From positions 1,852,192 to 1,916,191 of the forward strand of contig VZRN01006386.1 of assembly GCA_013397935.1 (NCBI GenBank): 64,000 nucleotides of DNA. The letters run 5' to 3'. Shown here piece after piece: positions 47,101 to 55,800 of the stretch. Source of the DNA: Dasyornis broadbenti. Lineage: Eukaryota > Chordata > Aves > Passeriformes > Dasyornithidae. The notes below the pieces were generated by a model. It saw nothing but the letters and a program-made list of their open reading frames with translations. It made no database searches and was not told the DNA's origin. The translations under genes and the position numbers were made by a program. Within the stretch, counting starts at the first letter, position 1; every line of letters begins with the position of its first letter.

Positions 47101-50100
47101 CAGCTGAGCTTTATGGCAAACTCCTGGGGAGGAGGAACAGGGCTTGAGCCTGCAGAGGCCCCTGGGTTGCCCCCCTGGCTCCTTTGGTGCCTGCAGAGGC
47201 CCCTGGGTTGCCCCCCTGGCTCCTTTGGTGCCAGCAGAGGCCCCTGGGTTTCATGCAGCATCTTACAAAAATAATCCCTTTACCGAGACACTTTAAAAAT
47301 AAATGAAAGCACTTAATTGAATGAGACAAACCCTTGGGGGAAAAGCAACTGCAAATTAACTGCACAGCTCCAGTGAGGAGGAGGAGGAGGAGGAGGGTGG
47401 GGATATCTCTTGGGCTGGGAGGTGGTGGAGGCCACCCTCTTCCTTCAGCTTGGATGCTATCAGCCTCCAGCACCACTCTGTGCAGACATTTCATGGTGAC
47501 CCTCAATTCTTGCCACACAGTGAATGCTGGGGCTGTTCAGGAGTTAAAATTGATTTTTGCCTTTTTTCTGTTATCCCTTGGTTTCCCAAGCTTAGGGCTG
47601 TTTGTGCGCTGGGGTGGGAGAAGAACAGGGAATGGGTGCTTTCCGAAACACCACTGGCTCACCTTTTCCTGTCCTTGCCCCATCTCTATTGCAGAAATAG
47701 ATCCGTGACCCCTTTTTTATGCTTTGTTGAGCAGATGTTTTGCTGCCAGCTGGAAGAGCTGATCCGTTGGCTGTACAATGTGGTGGATGTCACCGGCAGT
47801 TGGGTGCCACCCTCACCGGATGCCGAGAGCATGTCGGCATCACTGCGTCGCTACCTGGTGGGTGTCACCCTTGGCTCTGCTTCCTTCCCCCTCTCCTATG
47901 CTGCAGGCAGCAAGCAGTGGGAAGCCAGGCATCACTGGAACGGTCCAGGGTGCACTGGGTTTGCAAAGCCTAATTTAGGAGCACAAGGAACCTGCAAAGC
48001 CAGATTTAGGAGCACAAGGAACCTGCTCAGAGGAAACTGCTCACTGAGCAACCTGCCACAGGTGTGTCTTTTTCAAAAACTTTTCTAAGCAATGCTACTC
48101 TTCTCCTTGCCTTGCCAGGAGTTCAGGAAGGATGTGGCTGACCACCGGAGCCTGACTGAGAGTGTGCTGGAGAGGGGTGAAGCTCTCCTGGACTGCATGG
48201 CATCAAATTTGCCAGGTGAGGAGGAGCACTTGTGTGGGGCTGCTCATGGACACAGGTGATGCTGGCCAAGGTATCCATCCCACAAAATCTCTGGCCCAGC
48301 CTGGCTGGTGCCACAGCACACGTAGAGTGGTTGCTCTGGTGATTTAGAAGACAGGATTTCTAAAGGGTGGGCTGTCACTGCAGTCACCAGAGGGGCTTTA
48401 GAGGTCGAGTCCTGCTTTATGGATGGGCTTTCTTGCACAGTTCCAAAGGTTTTTTTTAAGATCCCCTATTTCTGCATCTTCATGATGAACCTGGAGCCTC
48501 CTGGGTCACTCCCCACCCCCTGCAAATGCTACATTACAATGTGGATGGGATGAACATCACATTATTGATTTTTAACACTCGGTTTCCTTCCAAAGTCTGC
48601 CGGGGCAAGCAGAGCTCTCTGCTCTGACAGACATTGAATTACCGCATTTCTGTCACCTCCATTCAGACGTTTTTGATTTCCAGCTCTGAAAGACACGCTG
48701 GGTCTGATTGCCAAGCAGTCGGAAGAACTCGAAAGCCATGCAGAGCACCTGTACCAGTCCATCCTGGCTGCTGTGGGCCCTGTGCAGGGCAAGGACATGG
48801 GGCAGGATGAGGGGGATGCAGCACAGAGCTGCTCCATGGGTAAGCAGGGGGCAAACCAGCATTGATGCAGTGGGCAAAGAGGGAGGAAGCAGAGGAAGAG
48901 AAACACTTGAATTAGCAAACACCAAACATCAGGCTCTATTGTTATTTCTTTGGATTTGTTTGGAAAGTCTGAGAAAGCAGGAGGGGAGACTCAAAATGGA
49001 TGCCCTGTCAAGTTTAACTGTGTCAAGGCAGAGCAGTGCGGGTGAACCAGCTGATGAAACCCAAGATAGTGAGGAGGGGCGATGGCAGCTCCACAGGGAC
49101 CCGGCAGGCAGGTCGCTGTCACTCAGGGCTGGGGGATGGCAACAGTCCAGCACAGACACCTGCTCTCCCCAAATCCCTTGCACAGCAGAGGAAAGATGAG
49201 GATGGAGTATTTTTTGGCTTTGTATTTTCTCAGAAACATTCTGGTTGCTATACAACAGTGGGAAAGGGAAGCAAGTGAATTCAGGTATAAAATAGGGGCT
49301 AGAAAACTTGCTTGCTGATTTCTTAACCATCTCCCTTGAAAGAAAACTGGAGACAAGTGTTTCAGGGGTGGCAGCCTCGTTGAAGAAGATAACAATGTCT
49401 TAAGAAGTGTTTGGTTTTTTTGTGGTTTTTGAATTGCTACCTCTACCCAGCTGTACCCTCTACACCAGGGAGATGTGGGAATAGAGCATGGGGGTTTCTT
49501 TCTTTGTCAGACTGCAGGCAAACCATGGCACCAAACACCTCATTTTATTTCAGGTGCTGCCTCTGTCAGACCTAGGCTGTGTTAGCCCATCCCAGGAGGG
49601 CTGAGAAGAATTGCAGCAAGCACCAAGTCATCTCCATCACCTCTCCAGAGATGCCAAAATCTGTGTCCAGTTGCCCATGGGCCTGATTTCAGTGTGGGTT
49701 TGTGCCATGGCTTGAGAAAGGTGCCCTGTACAGCAGTTGTGTGGCTGCTGGGATGTCCAGAGTTGTGTAAGAAAATGTACAGCTGGCCTTTTTGGGTTTG
49801 TTTTTTAACATAGCTTCCCTTTTTTTATTGAAGTGGGCTGTTCTGTGTTAGCAAAACATCAGGAACACGGACCTTTTTAACTGAACAATCCATAGTGTGC
49901 CATGAGCTCGCTAAGTAAAGCAGTGTGATTTTTAATAGCCCTGTTCTCATGGTTTGTTTATGCTCGTCAAAAATAGGTGCGAGAAGCCAAGAAATAGCAA
50001 CTCCTCCTGGTTCTTGGGAGCAAACTGAAGACCTGTTTATAATTACCACTCCCTGCTGAAGCAGAGATTACTTAAATTTTCTTATGCATAAACACAAAAA

Positions 50101-50145
50101 GCCAATATACAGAATCCCAATAAAATAATAAACAAGCGAGTACAG
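44179..50145 (+). CDS. CEP68: CEP68 gene span: centrosomal protein of 68 kDa
   Basis: Centrosome linker protein that with rootletin and C-Nap1 keeps parental centrioles together in interphase. It also helps hold CEP215 in the pericentriolar material and is degraded at mitosis. Coding exons are 44224-44604, 45085-46539, 47735-47857, 48119-48215, 48684-48839 and a terminal exon (best guess 49554-49585). The joined frame gives about 747 aa; human CEP68 is 757. Only islands are conserved, as is usual for this fast-evolving protein: the ADYWACAIPDSLPPSPDR / NPNKEYEDLLDY block, the DSG degron, the DEEFLSLPPRLQ helix, and the C-terminal helical domain (FCCQLEEL, LTESVL, IAKQSEELESHA). Confidence 0.93.
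44224..44604 (+). CDS. CEP68: CEP68 exon 2 with start codon
   Basis: The exon begins at 44179 after acceptor TATTTCAG and the first ATG in it is 44224. The ATG context is weak at -3 (C) but has G at +4. Reads MAVDVGKSPSEASLSGKAEG, resembling human MALGEEKAEAEASEDTKA. Residues 1-127, low complexity, no domain. Donor CAGCAG|GTGAGA at 44605, phase 0. A reading frame continues 111 bases past the donor without conserved content, so the splice is preferred. Confidence 0.75.
45085..46539 (+). CDS. CEP68: CEP68 exon 3, large central exon
   Basis: Acceptor CCTTGAGCAG, donor TTAAG|GTAGGC, 485 codons (residues 128-612). It contains the most conserved part of the protein: YQADYWACAIPDSLPPSPD followed by HWNPNKEYEDLLDYAYPL at about 45516-45640. 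The DSG degron comes next (45688-45696, residues 329-331; human Ser332), then GDEEFLSLPPRLQELERLA at about 46117-46180. It ends ESLVQCVK, as in human. The exon is GC-rich and Ser/Pro-rich, predicted largely disordered. The frame is open 234 bases upstream of the acceptor, but that sequence is intronic by comparison. Confidence 0.95.
47148..47251. repeat. 41-bp tandem repeat, about 2.5 copies
   Basis: The unit contains CCTGCAGAGGCCCCTGGGTT and then GCCCCCCTGGCTCCTTTGGT. The copies start at 47148, 47189 and 47230. The first two are identical over the unit, so the duplication is recent. The third carries one change and is cut short. Located in CEP68 intron 3. Confidence 0.92.
47375..47397. repeat. 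(GGA)n microsatellite
   Basis: About seven consecutive GAG/GGA triplets in CEP68 intron 3. Confidence 0.85.
47735..47857 (+). CDS. CEP68: CEP68 exon 4, helical C-terminal domain
   Basis: Acceptor TTGAGCAG, donor CTACCTG|GTGGGT. Forty-one codons (residues 613-653) reading MFCCQLEELIRWLYNVVDVT; human reads TFCCQLEELICWLYNVADVT after VK. This begins the C-terminal spectrin-like helical region. Phase 0 at both ends. Confidence 0.95.
47963..48026. repeat. 31-bp direct duplication
   Basis: GCAAAGCC, two variable bases, then ATTTAGGAGCACAAGGAACCT occurs twice, starting at 47963 and 47994, in CEP68 intron 4. The copies differ at only a couple of bases. Confidence 0.88.
48119..48215 (+). CDS. CEP68: CEP68 exon 5
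   Basis: Acceptor CTTGCCAG, donor GCCAG|GTGAGG. Reads EFRKDVADHRSLTESVL, then ERGEALLDCMASNLP, ending with the first base of an Ala codon. Human has QFKKDIDEHQSLTESVL. The helix continues. Confidence 0.95.
48684..48839 (+). CDS. CEP68: CEP68 exon 6
   Basis: Acceptor GATTTCCAG, donor CCATGG|GTAAGC. Completes Ala and reads LKDTLGLIAKQSEELESHAE, then HLYQSILAAVGPVQG. Human reads VLEDVLGRIAKQSGELESHA, then DRLYDSILASLDMLAG. The end (DAAQSCSMG) is diverged. Reading through the donor without splicing would stop at 48867 after GKQGANQH, which would give a short retained-intron C-terminus. Confidence 0.93.
49554..49585 (+). CDS. CEP68: CEP68 terminal coding exon (preferred model)
   Basis: Acceptor TTTTATTTCAG at 49543-49553 with a good pyrimidine tract. 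In phase with exon 6 it gives GAASVRPRLC and TAG at 49583-49585, for a total of about 747 aa. It is followed within 540 bases by paired AATAAA signals and a GT-rich stretch, which makes it a natural last exon. The tail does not obviously match the human end (EHPCEGV). The competing exon at 50228 is listed separately. Confidence 0.5.
49586..50145 (+). other. CEP68: CEP68 3' UTR
   Basis: Follows the preferred stop and ends shortly after the poly(A) signals at 50119-50132. No other gene signal is seen. Cleavage position is estimated. Confidence 0.5.
50119..50132 (+). terminator. CEP68: CEP68 poly(A) signal (two AATAAA)
   Basis: AATAAA at 50119-50124 and again at 50127-50132. A GT-rich downstream element, TTGTGTGTAACCTGCTGTGTT-like, begins about 30 bases later (50161). 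The arrangement is textbook for a vertebrate mRNA 3' end on the plus strand. Confidence 0.75.
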
Positions 50146-50227
50146 ACTGGGAGGAGCCAGGTTGTGTGTAACCTGCTGTGTTAGTGCTGGTTTCCCGGGG
50201 TGAAGAGTTGTGTCTTCCCCCTTACAG

Positions 50228-50307
50228 CTACTGCAGTTAAATCACTGCTCAGGACATTCATCAAGGGTTTCCAAACCCTTTCTCCGGCAGACAAAGGGCA
50301 GCTCTGA
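50228..50307 (+). CDS. CEP68: Possible alternative CEP68 terminal exon
   Basis: Acceptor CTTCCCCCTTACAG ends at 50227. In phase with exon 6 it reads ATAVKSLLRTFIKGFQT, then LSPADKGQL and TGA at 50305-50307, giving about 763 aa. The tail is amphipathic and looks more protein-like than the preferred one. It lies downstream of the strong poly(A) signals, and no canonical signal follows it before RAB1A. Either it is an alternative 3' end or a chance open stretch. Confidence 0.3.
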
Positions 50308-50309
50308 AG

Positions 50310-50980
50310 CAGCACAAGGTAAGTGGCCAAAAAAGTTACAGAATGTTGGTACTTTGCTTTAATTGACCTTTAACCTGAATGGTGATCATCATGTTCTTGT
50401 GCAGAATACACAGAGAAGTTTCTGTTCTGCACAAGTAGAAGGTGAAAGCAAAGTTAAACTGAAGCAGTTACAGTAAAGCATTTCTTGGGGTTTGTGGGGG
50501 GTTTTTGATATTCTTCCATCTTCTACATGCTTGGCTTCAAGGGCAATTTTTTTGGCCCATTGTATCAAAAGTATTTAATATTTCAGCTCATAGGTAAGCG
50601 ACTACAGTGCCTTTTTTCCAGGACTTTTAGGCCTGGTCTACCCTCGTCACACAGCTCAGCCTTACATCCTCAGGCTTCAGCATGGAATCAGCCCAGTGAC
50701 CCAGTGATGACTGAGGGGGAAACAAAGAACCACCAAACACCTGGTGTAGCCCAACTGGTTTTGCAATACTTTTATTACTGTATATATTAACATTGGTTTG
50801 GATAGTATGTAGCAGGCATCTCGACATTGAAGTTCATTTGTGCACTCTCTGCAGGGAAGATGTTTTACCCTCAACACACCTCCTTCTGCTTCACTTCCTG
50901 ATCTCAGCAGCACTCACACTGCTTCTGCTGCTCCCTGGGAGCAGCCAGTCACATTTATAATGAATTATACCAACAAGCAC
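50310..50980. other. Interval between convergent CEP68 and RAB1A
   Basis: No coding sequence is recognised. A minus-strand AATAAA (TTTATT at 50771-50776) could be a very distal RAB1A signal. The two genes end less than about 900 bases apart, tail to tail. Confidence 0.6.
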
Positions 50981-51003
50981 ATCTCTACTAGAAAGCACAT
51001 CAC

Positions 51004-51009
51004 TTTATT
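51004..51009 (-). terminator. RAB1A: RAB1A distal poly(A) signal
   Basis: TTTATT on the plus strand is AATAAA on the minus strand. Minus-strand sequence just downstream contains a GT-rich stretch (TGTGCTTGTTGGT), supporting use as a cleavage site. Confidence 0.6.
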
Positions 51010-52021
51010 GTGAAGGTCTCAAGTGGAAGAGTTCAACTTAACCATGACAATACTTTTATGTATTACAATTGCCTGTTGATTTATGCAACTATGTTGAAGA
51101 AAGCTGTTAGCCAAAGTCACCCCCCCAAAAAAAATCAGAGGATATTTGCACCAGTTTTAGTTTATACCTCACAACATACCTAGGCTATATTTTTACTATC
51201 ACAGGGTGTATTTACTACTAGGGGAATGTTACATGGTCTTTCAAACATGAGACTATTTACAGAATAGGCTGAACATCTGAGTTTAGATAAAGCTGAACAA
51301 TTTTACATGTATAGGAAGTGTTATAGGCTAGCTTTCCTGTGGCTTTTAGCTAGACATCAGGCACTAATGATTTGATTAGCTCTGTACAAAGAATCACACA
51401 CCATCAAAAAACCTCTTGGCTGCTGGTTAGTTCCAAATTGTTTGAGAAAGCGCCTACTTTGAGCAACAGTTTGGTGGGGGCCTTGTTATCCCCATGTCAC
51501 CCTCCTGGTGCCTCACTGCAGAAGGGAATAGAAGCTAAGCTGTTGCACTAAGTCAGAAGATATTAATTAAAAGAGGATGGAATTAACAGTATATAGAAAA
51601 GACATAATATACTGGTAGAAAGTTATACCTCCTCAAGGTTACGCTGCAGTCATTCATGTTAGGGAAATACTGTTCTCTCCCCTGCTATGCAAAGCTGACA
51701 GGAATTCCCTACATAAAGTCCTTGAGAAATAAATTAAGTTCCAAGACTAAGTTAGGGAACTGTTGTACATTCAGAGTGCATTATGCCTCATGAACCTTGG
51801 CTGGGTGTTTCTGGTACAGCACACGTGCCTTAAGCACCATGACAGCTCAGGCTTTGGGGCCACAGTCACTGGGCGAGTTGCAGGGAAGGTCTGAGAGCCA
51901 TGGCTGCACACACAGATATGTTGTTTTGTGCACAATGCAAGCCTGATTTCCCCCTTAGCCATACAAATTAAGACAATATTTATCACCATACAGTTTGATA
52001 TTACTTCCAATAAGTACAATA

Positions 52022-52027
52022 TTTATT
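52022..52027 (-). terminator. RAB1A: RAB1A proximal poly(A) signal
   Basis: AATAAA on the minus strand about 580 bases after the stop codon. Alternative polyadenylation here would produce a short 3' UTR. Usage is inferred. Confidence 0.4.
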
Positions 52028-52603
52028 AAACATTTCTTCAGTTTTGTTACATATTGTGCAACAAATTACAATATTCTGCAGCCACAAATTATATGCAGAG
52101 TATGAAGAAACTATTAATCAGATAGTGTGATCTCTCCATTTATAATTCTACAAGAAGGAACTAGCAAATCAGATCTTACATATATCTTACTAAATTTTAT
52201 GCATGGAAAGTGACAGACACTGTTGTGCTGTTTGATACAAAATGGCTAAACTTCATCTTCAGAAGACTAAACCTGACATCTAAACATGCCAATAGAAACA
52301 TCAAAACAAAAATACATCCTAACCAACCACAGGAAACAGTCTGGTATCAGGAAAAGCAACAAGGATTACACGTTTATAAACCAGCACACAAAGGTTTAAA
52401 ACAGTTCTGAAAATGAAGTTAGCTGTCTTGAGTCAAGGGAATAAAAAAAGTCAGTATTGACCATTTACAATCTCTGACCTTTGTGGAGACGGTAAGAATC
52501 TGTTGTAGTGCAGCTACATACAGTACAATTCAGGCAATTTTTTTTTTCACTTGGGTTCAGATTGCAAATTCATTGTTGTGAGACAAAAGGGGGGAGGCAA
52601 GTT

Positions 52604-52801
52604 TTAGCAGCAACCTCCACTAGACTGCTTGACTGGAGTGCTCTGAATTTTAACATTGGACTTCTCCGCACCACCAGCTGTCGCTCCCGGACCCATTCGT
52701 TTTTTAATCTCGGCAGCCATGGTCATGAAAGACTGTTCTACATTTGTGGCATTCTTTGCACTGGTTTCCAAAAACGGAATTCCAAGAGAATCTGCAAATT
52801 C
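52604..52801 (-). CDS. RAB1A: RAB1A exon 6, C-terminus and prenylation site
   Basis: Acceptor ATTTGCAG (minus strand), first codon GAA at 52801. Reads [16 protein letters not shown], then [19 protein letters not shown] and a hypervariable tail ending VKQSSGGCC and TAA. The double Cys is the geranylgeranyl acceptor. Residue 201 is Ser where mammals have Gly (QSGGGCC as remembered). Confidence 0.98.
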   Translation of the reverse strand, partial: EFADSLGIPFLETSAKNATNVEQSFMTMAAEIKKRMGPGATAGGAEKSNVKIQSTPVKQSSGGCC

Positions 52802-55800
52802 CTGCAAATTGAGAAACAGTGAACAGTAAGCTCATACACAGGTTTATACCTCATTTCCTGGAGCACCACTGGATAACCCACAAGTTTGTGGATTCCACCC
52901 CACACCCCCCATCTCCAGTCTGATGACAACTTGCAGGGCAGGGGGTCATTAAACTGCCCCAATTTGAGACACCAGGACACTTCCCTGCACTGGAAGCTCA
53001 GTGCATGACAAACTAGAGCAGATGCACAGCCAAGCCAGCACACGAGTCCCAACATACCTTTGCTGTTGTATAGTCTACTACTTTCTTTGTGGTCAGATCA
53101 CACTTGTTCCCCACCAACAACTTGTTGACATTTTCACTGGCATAACGGTCTATCTCCTGCAGCCACTGCTTGACATTATTGAAAGACTCCTACGAGGTAA
53201 GAAAACTGTAAGCAAGGTCCTTGACAAAGGGGCAAATTCAGCACTATCCCTTTGGTCATGACCAGGAACCAATATGAAGCAGTGCACTTATCCATGTGAT
53301 TCACAGCCATGGGAGAGGACTCTAATGCTACCAAACTCCCATGAAGGCCTCAGAACAGGCAAGCTACCACAGGGCCTATACAGCTCCTGGTCCCAGCCCT
53401 ACACAATCAGCCCTTCCTGCACTCCTCCCACTGTTATTTTTCCCTGCTCCAAATCTTGAATATTTAACAGCTTCTACCATCTGGGACTCTTCCTCCTCCT
53501 GTGGCAGAGATAAGAGACATGGCACACAGCTGAAACCAGATGAATCCCACATATTTACAAAGCACTGGGAATTAGGTGCAAGCCACCTTGTTGTAGATAT
53601 GCTGGAAGAACCTTTGACTTAAGACATGCTGGACTAATATTCCAGTCAGTGACTGAACACAAGTGTTCTTTTTCTATTAATTCAGGAAACCCTATACTTC
53701 CCAAGTGCTCTTCAAACAACTGCACGAGTTCTTCAGAGATCATTTCACTGAAAACACTGGCTCAGTTGTATCTTGCACACAGGTTGACAATTTTCTGTTC
53801 CAAATGTCAGTCTTTACTGCAAACCACAGTTCAAGTACATTCAGAAATCTTTCAACAACTTCCATCAGTAACTCAGACTTCCTGCTACCAAGGGCAGGAT
53901 GAGAAGTATTCACACAGAACCATCAGTTACCTGCTCACCAAGTTTTAGGTCAAGCCTGAGATACAATTGCTTAGGAGCCACAAATCCCACTACTTCCTTT
54001 ATTTCTGTGTTTGATTTCTGCCCCACCAGAGGTAAACACATATTTAGCTTGATAAGCCTTAACACAGCCTGAAGAACTGTGTCACTGTCTCCTTAAGATG
54101 TGCCCAGTTGTTAAATTCCCAGTTTCCTCATCAGCGTGGAAAAACTCTGCAGGCACAGGTTGACACTTACCTGATCTGTAACATCATACACAACTATGAT
54201 GCCATGAGCTCCTCTATAGTAACTGGAAGTGATAGTCCGAAACCGCTCCTGTCCCGCCGTGTCCCACTGCAAGACAAGTAACAGGGTCACCTACTGCAGC
54301 ATGGCTGAGCCAGTGCTCTACATCAGCCTTCCAGAAACACAGCTCAGCAGAGCAGCCATCCAACTACAACCATATCCAAGCCACAGCTGCAGCAGTGGCT
54401 CTGAAGCTGAATGCATCAAACAGGATCCAAGGAGACCACATATTTTAGCTGAGAATTTCACTTTGTAGGTACTTTTGAAAAGTGCTCATTTGCTTTTTGT
54501 CAGCCAAGTGTAGTCAATGAGACCTCTCTGAGGAAAACATTAAGCAGTTTTGACCCACGAAGAAGCCACGGTTCAGTGGTCAGATGAGCAAAAACCAGTC
54601 AGGGCTTGAAAACCTGTTAGGAATAAGGTCAGAGAGCTGCAGGTCTCCAACATCAGCATTCCCTTCAACCTCCTTGGCACACAAGCTCCAGCAAAGATAC
54701 TTAAAGGCAACAACTCAAACTAAACTTCATTCCTTTCTCCTGCTGGGAGAGTTAAGAAGGGACATAAGGTGCTTGACCTCTTCTCCCACCCAGGACGGGA
54801 ACAGGACTCACCCAAATATTTCTCTCCCTGGAGCTGTGTTAAGAATAGGGCTGGCTGTGTATTAAAAACAGACTCAGACACATTTCAGCAGTGACAGCAT
54901 TCCTAGTGGGTTGCTCTCTACTCAGGACAGTTACATTAGAGTCTGAAGGCTCAGGCTGCTGGCTGTAAGTTGGACTCTGCTCCACAACTCTGAATCCCTG
55001 AGTCATTGCCTTCAAGTCCTGAGAGCCTCTGCCTGAGCTGGAAGCAGTGGCTGACAAGGATTGTCTGACCTTGCACAGATATTAGATTTCATCACACCAG
55101 TCACCCTTTTAGAGTGCTTCAAGATTAAAGAACTGCCAAGTCTCTTCCCCTATTTATTCCAAGTGAAAGGCCAAAAGCATAACCAGAGAACACCGCCCAG
55201 TGCTAAGGCAGCCAGGCCAGTTACAAGCCTTTGTGTCAGTTTTTCCATTCAAGTCAACAAGAACAGAGTTTCCAGCACTTAAGACAGTGCAGTCTGGTAG
55301 TAACAGCTGCTGTGGAATTCAGGCATCTTGGACAACTGTGGTATTCCTGCACTTACACAAATCCTTGGTAAATACTGCAGAACTACACCAATTTTGATAC
55401 AAGAGCACTCCAGCACAGAATCTTTTCTTCCAGGCAAACAGCCTGGATAATAAGCACCCTTCTTTAAGAACAGGTCATGGGAAGTCTTAAAGTCTTGTGA
55501 AAACTGCTTTGTCTCTTGTAACAAGAAAAATATCCCTTGTATTTTAATGTATTTTAAAGTACAAAGATAACCACCAATAGCTATGAATATAACTCTGTGC
55601 TCCAACCAACTGAAGTACCCATGAGCTGAGAAATACTACTTACTATCTGAAGCTTGATTGTTTTCCCATCTAGTTCTATAGTTCTGATTTTGAAGTCCAC
55701 ACCAATCGTGCTGATGTAACTTTCTGTGTACGTGTCATCCTAGGAGAGAGAGTGAACATAAGTCAAGCCAGCTGCACCTCTTCTGCAGTCACCTACTTCA

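Larger units (their letters stand above)
46540..47734 (+). other. CEP68: CEP68 intron 3 (1.2 kb)
   Basis: Donor GTAGGC, acceptor TTGAGCAG. It holds a 41-bp tandem repeat (47148-47251) and a GGA microsatellite (47375-47397). Confidence 0.8.
50985..52603 (-). other. RAB1A: RAB1A 3' UTR (about 1.6 kb)
   Basis: Starts after the TAA at 52604-52606 and runs to the poly(A) signal at 51004-51009. Non-repetitive and AT-rich, as in other RAB1A transcripts, which have long 3' UTRs. An internal AATAAA (52022-52027) would give a short isoform with about 0.6 kb of UTR. Confidence 0.65.
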
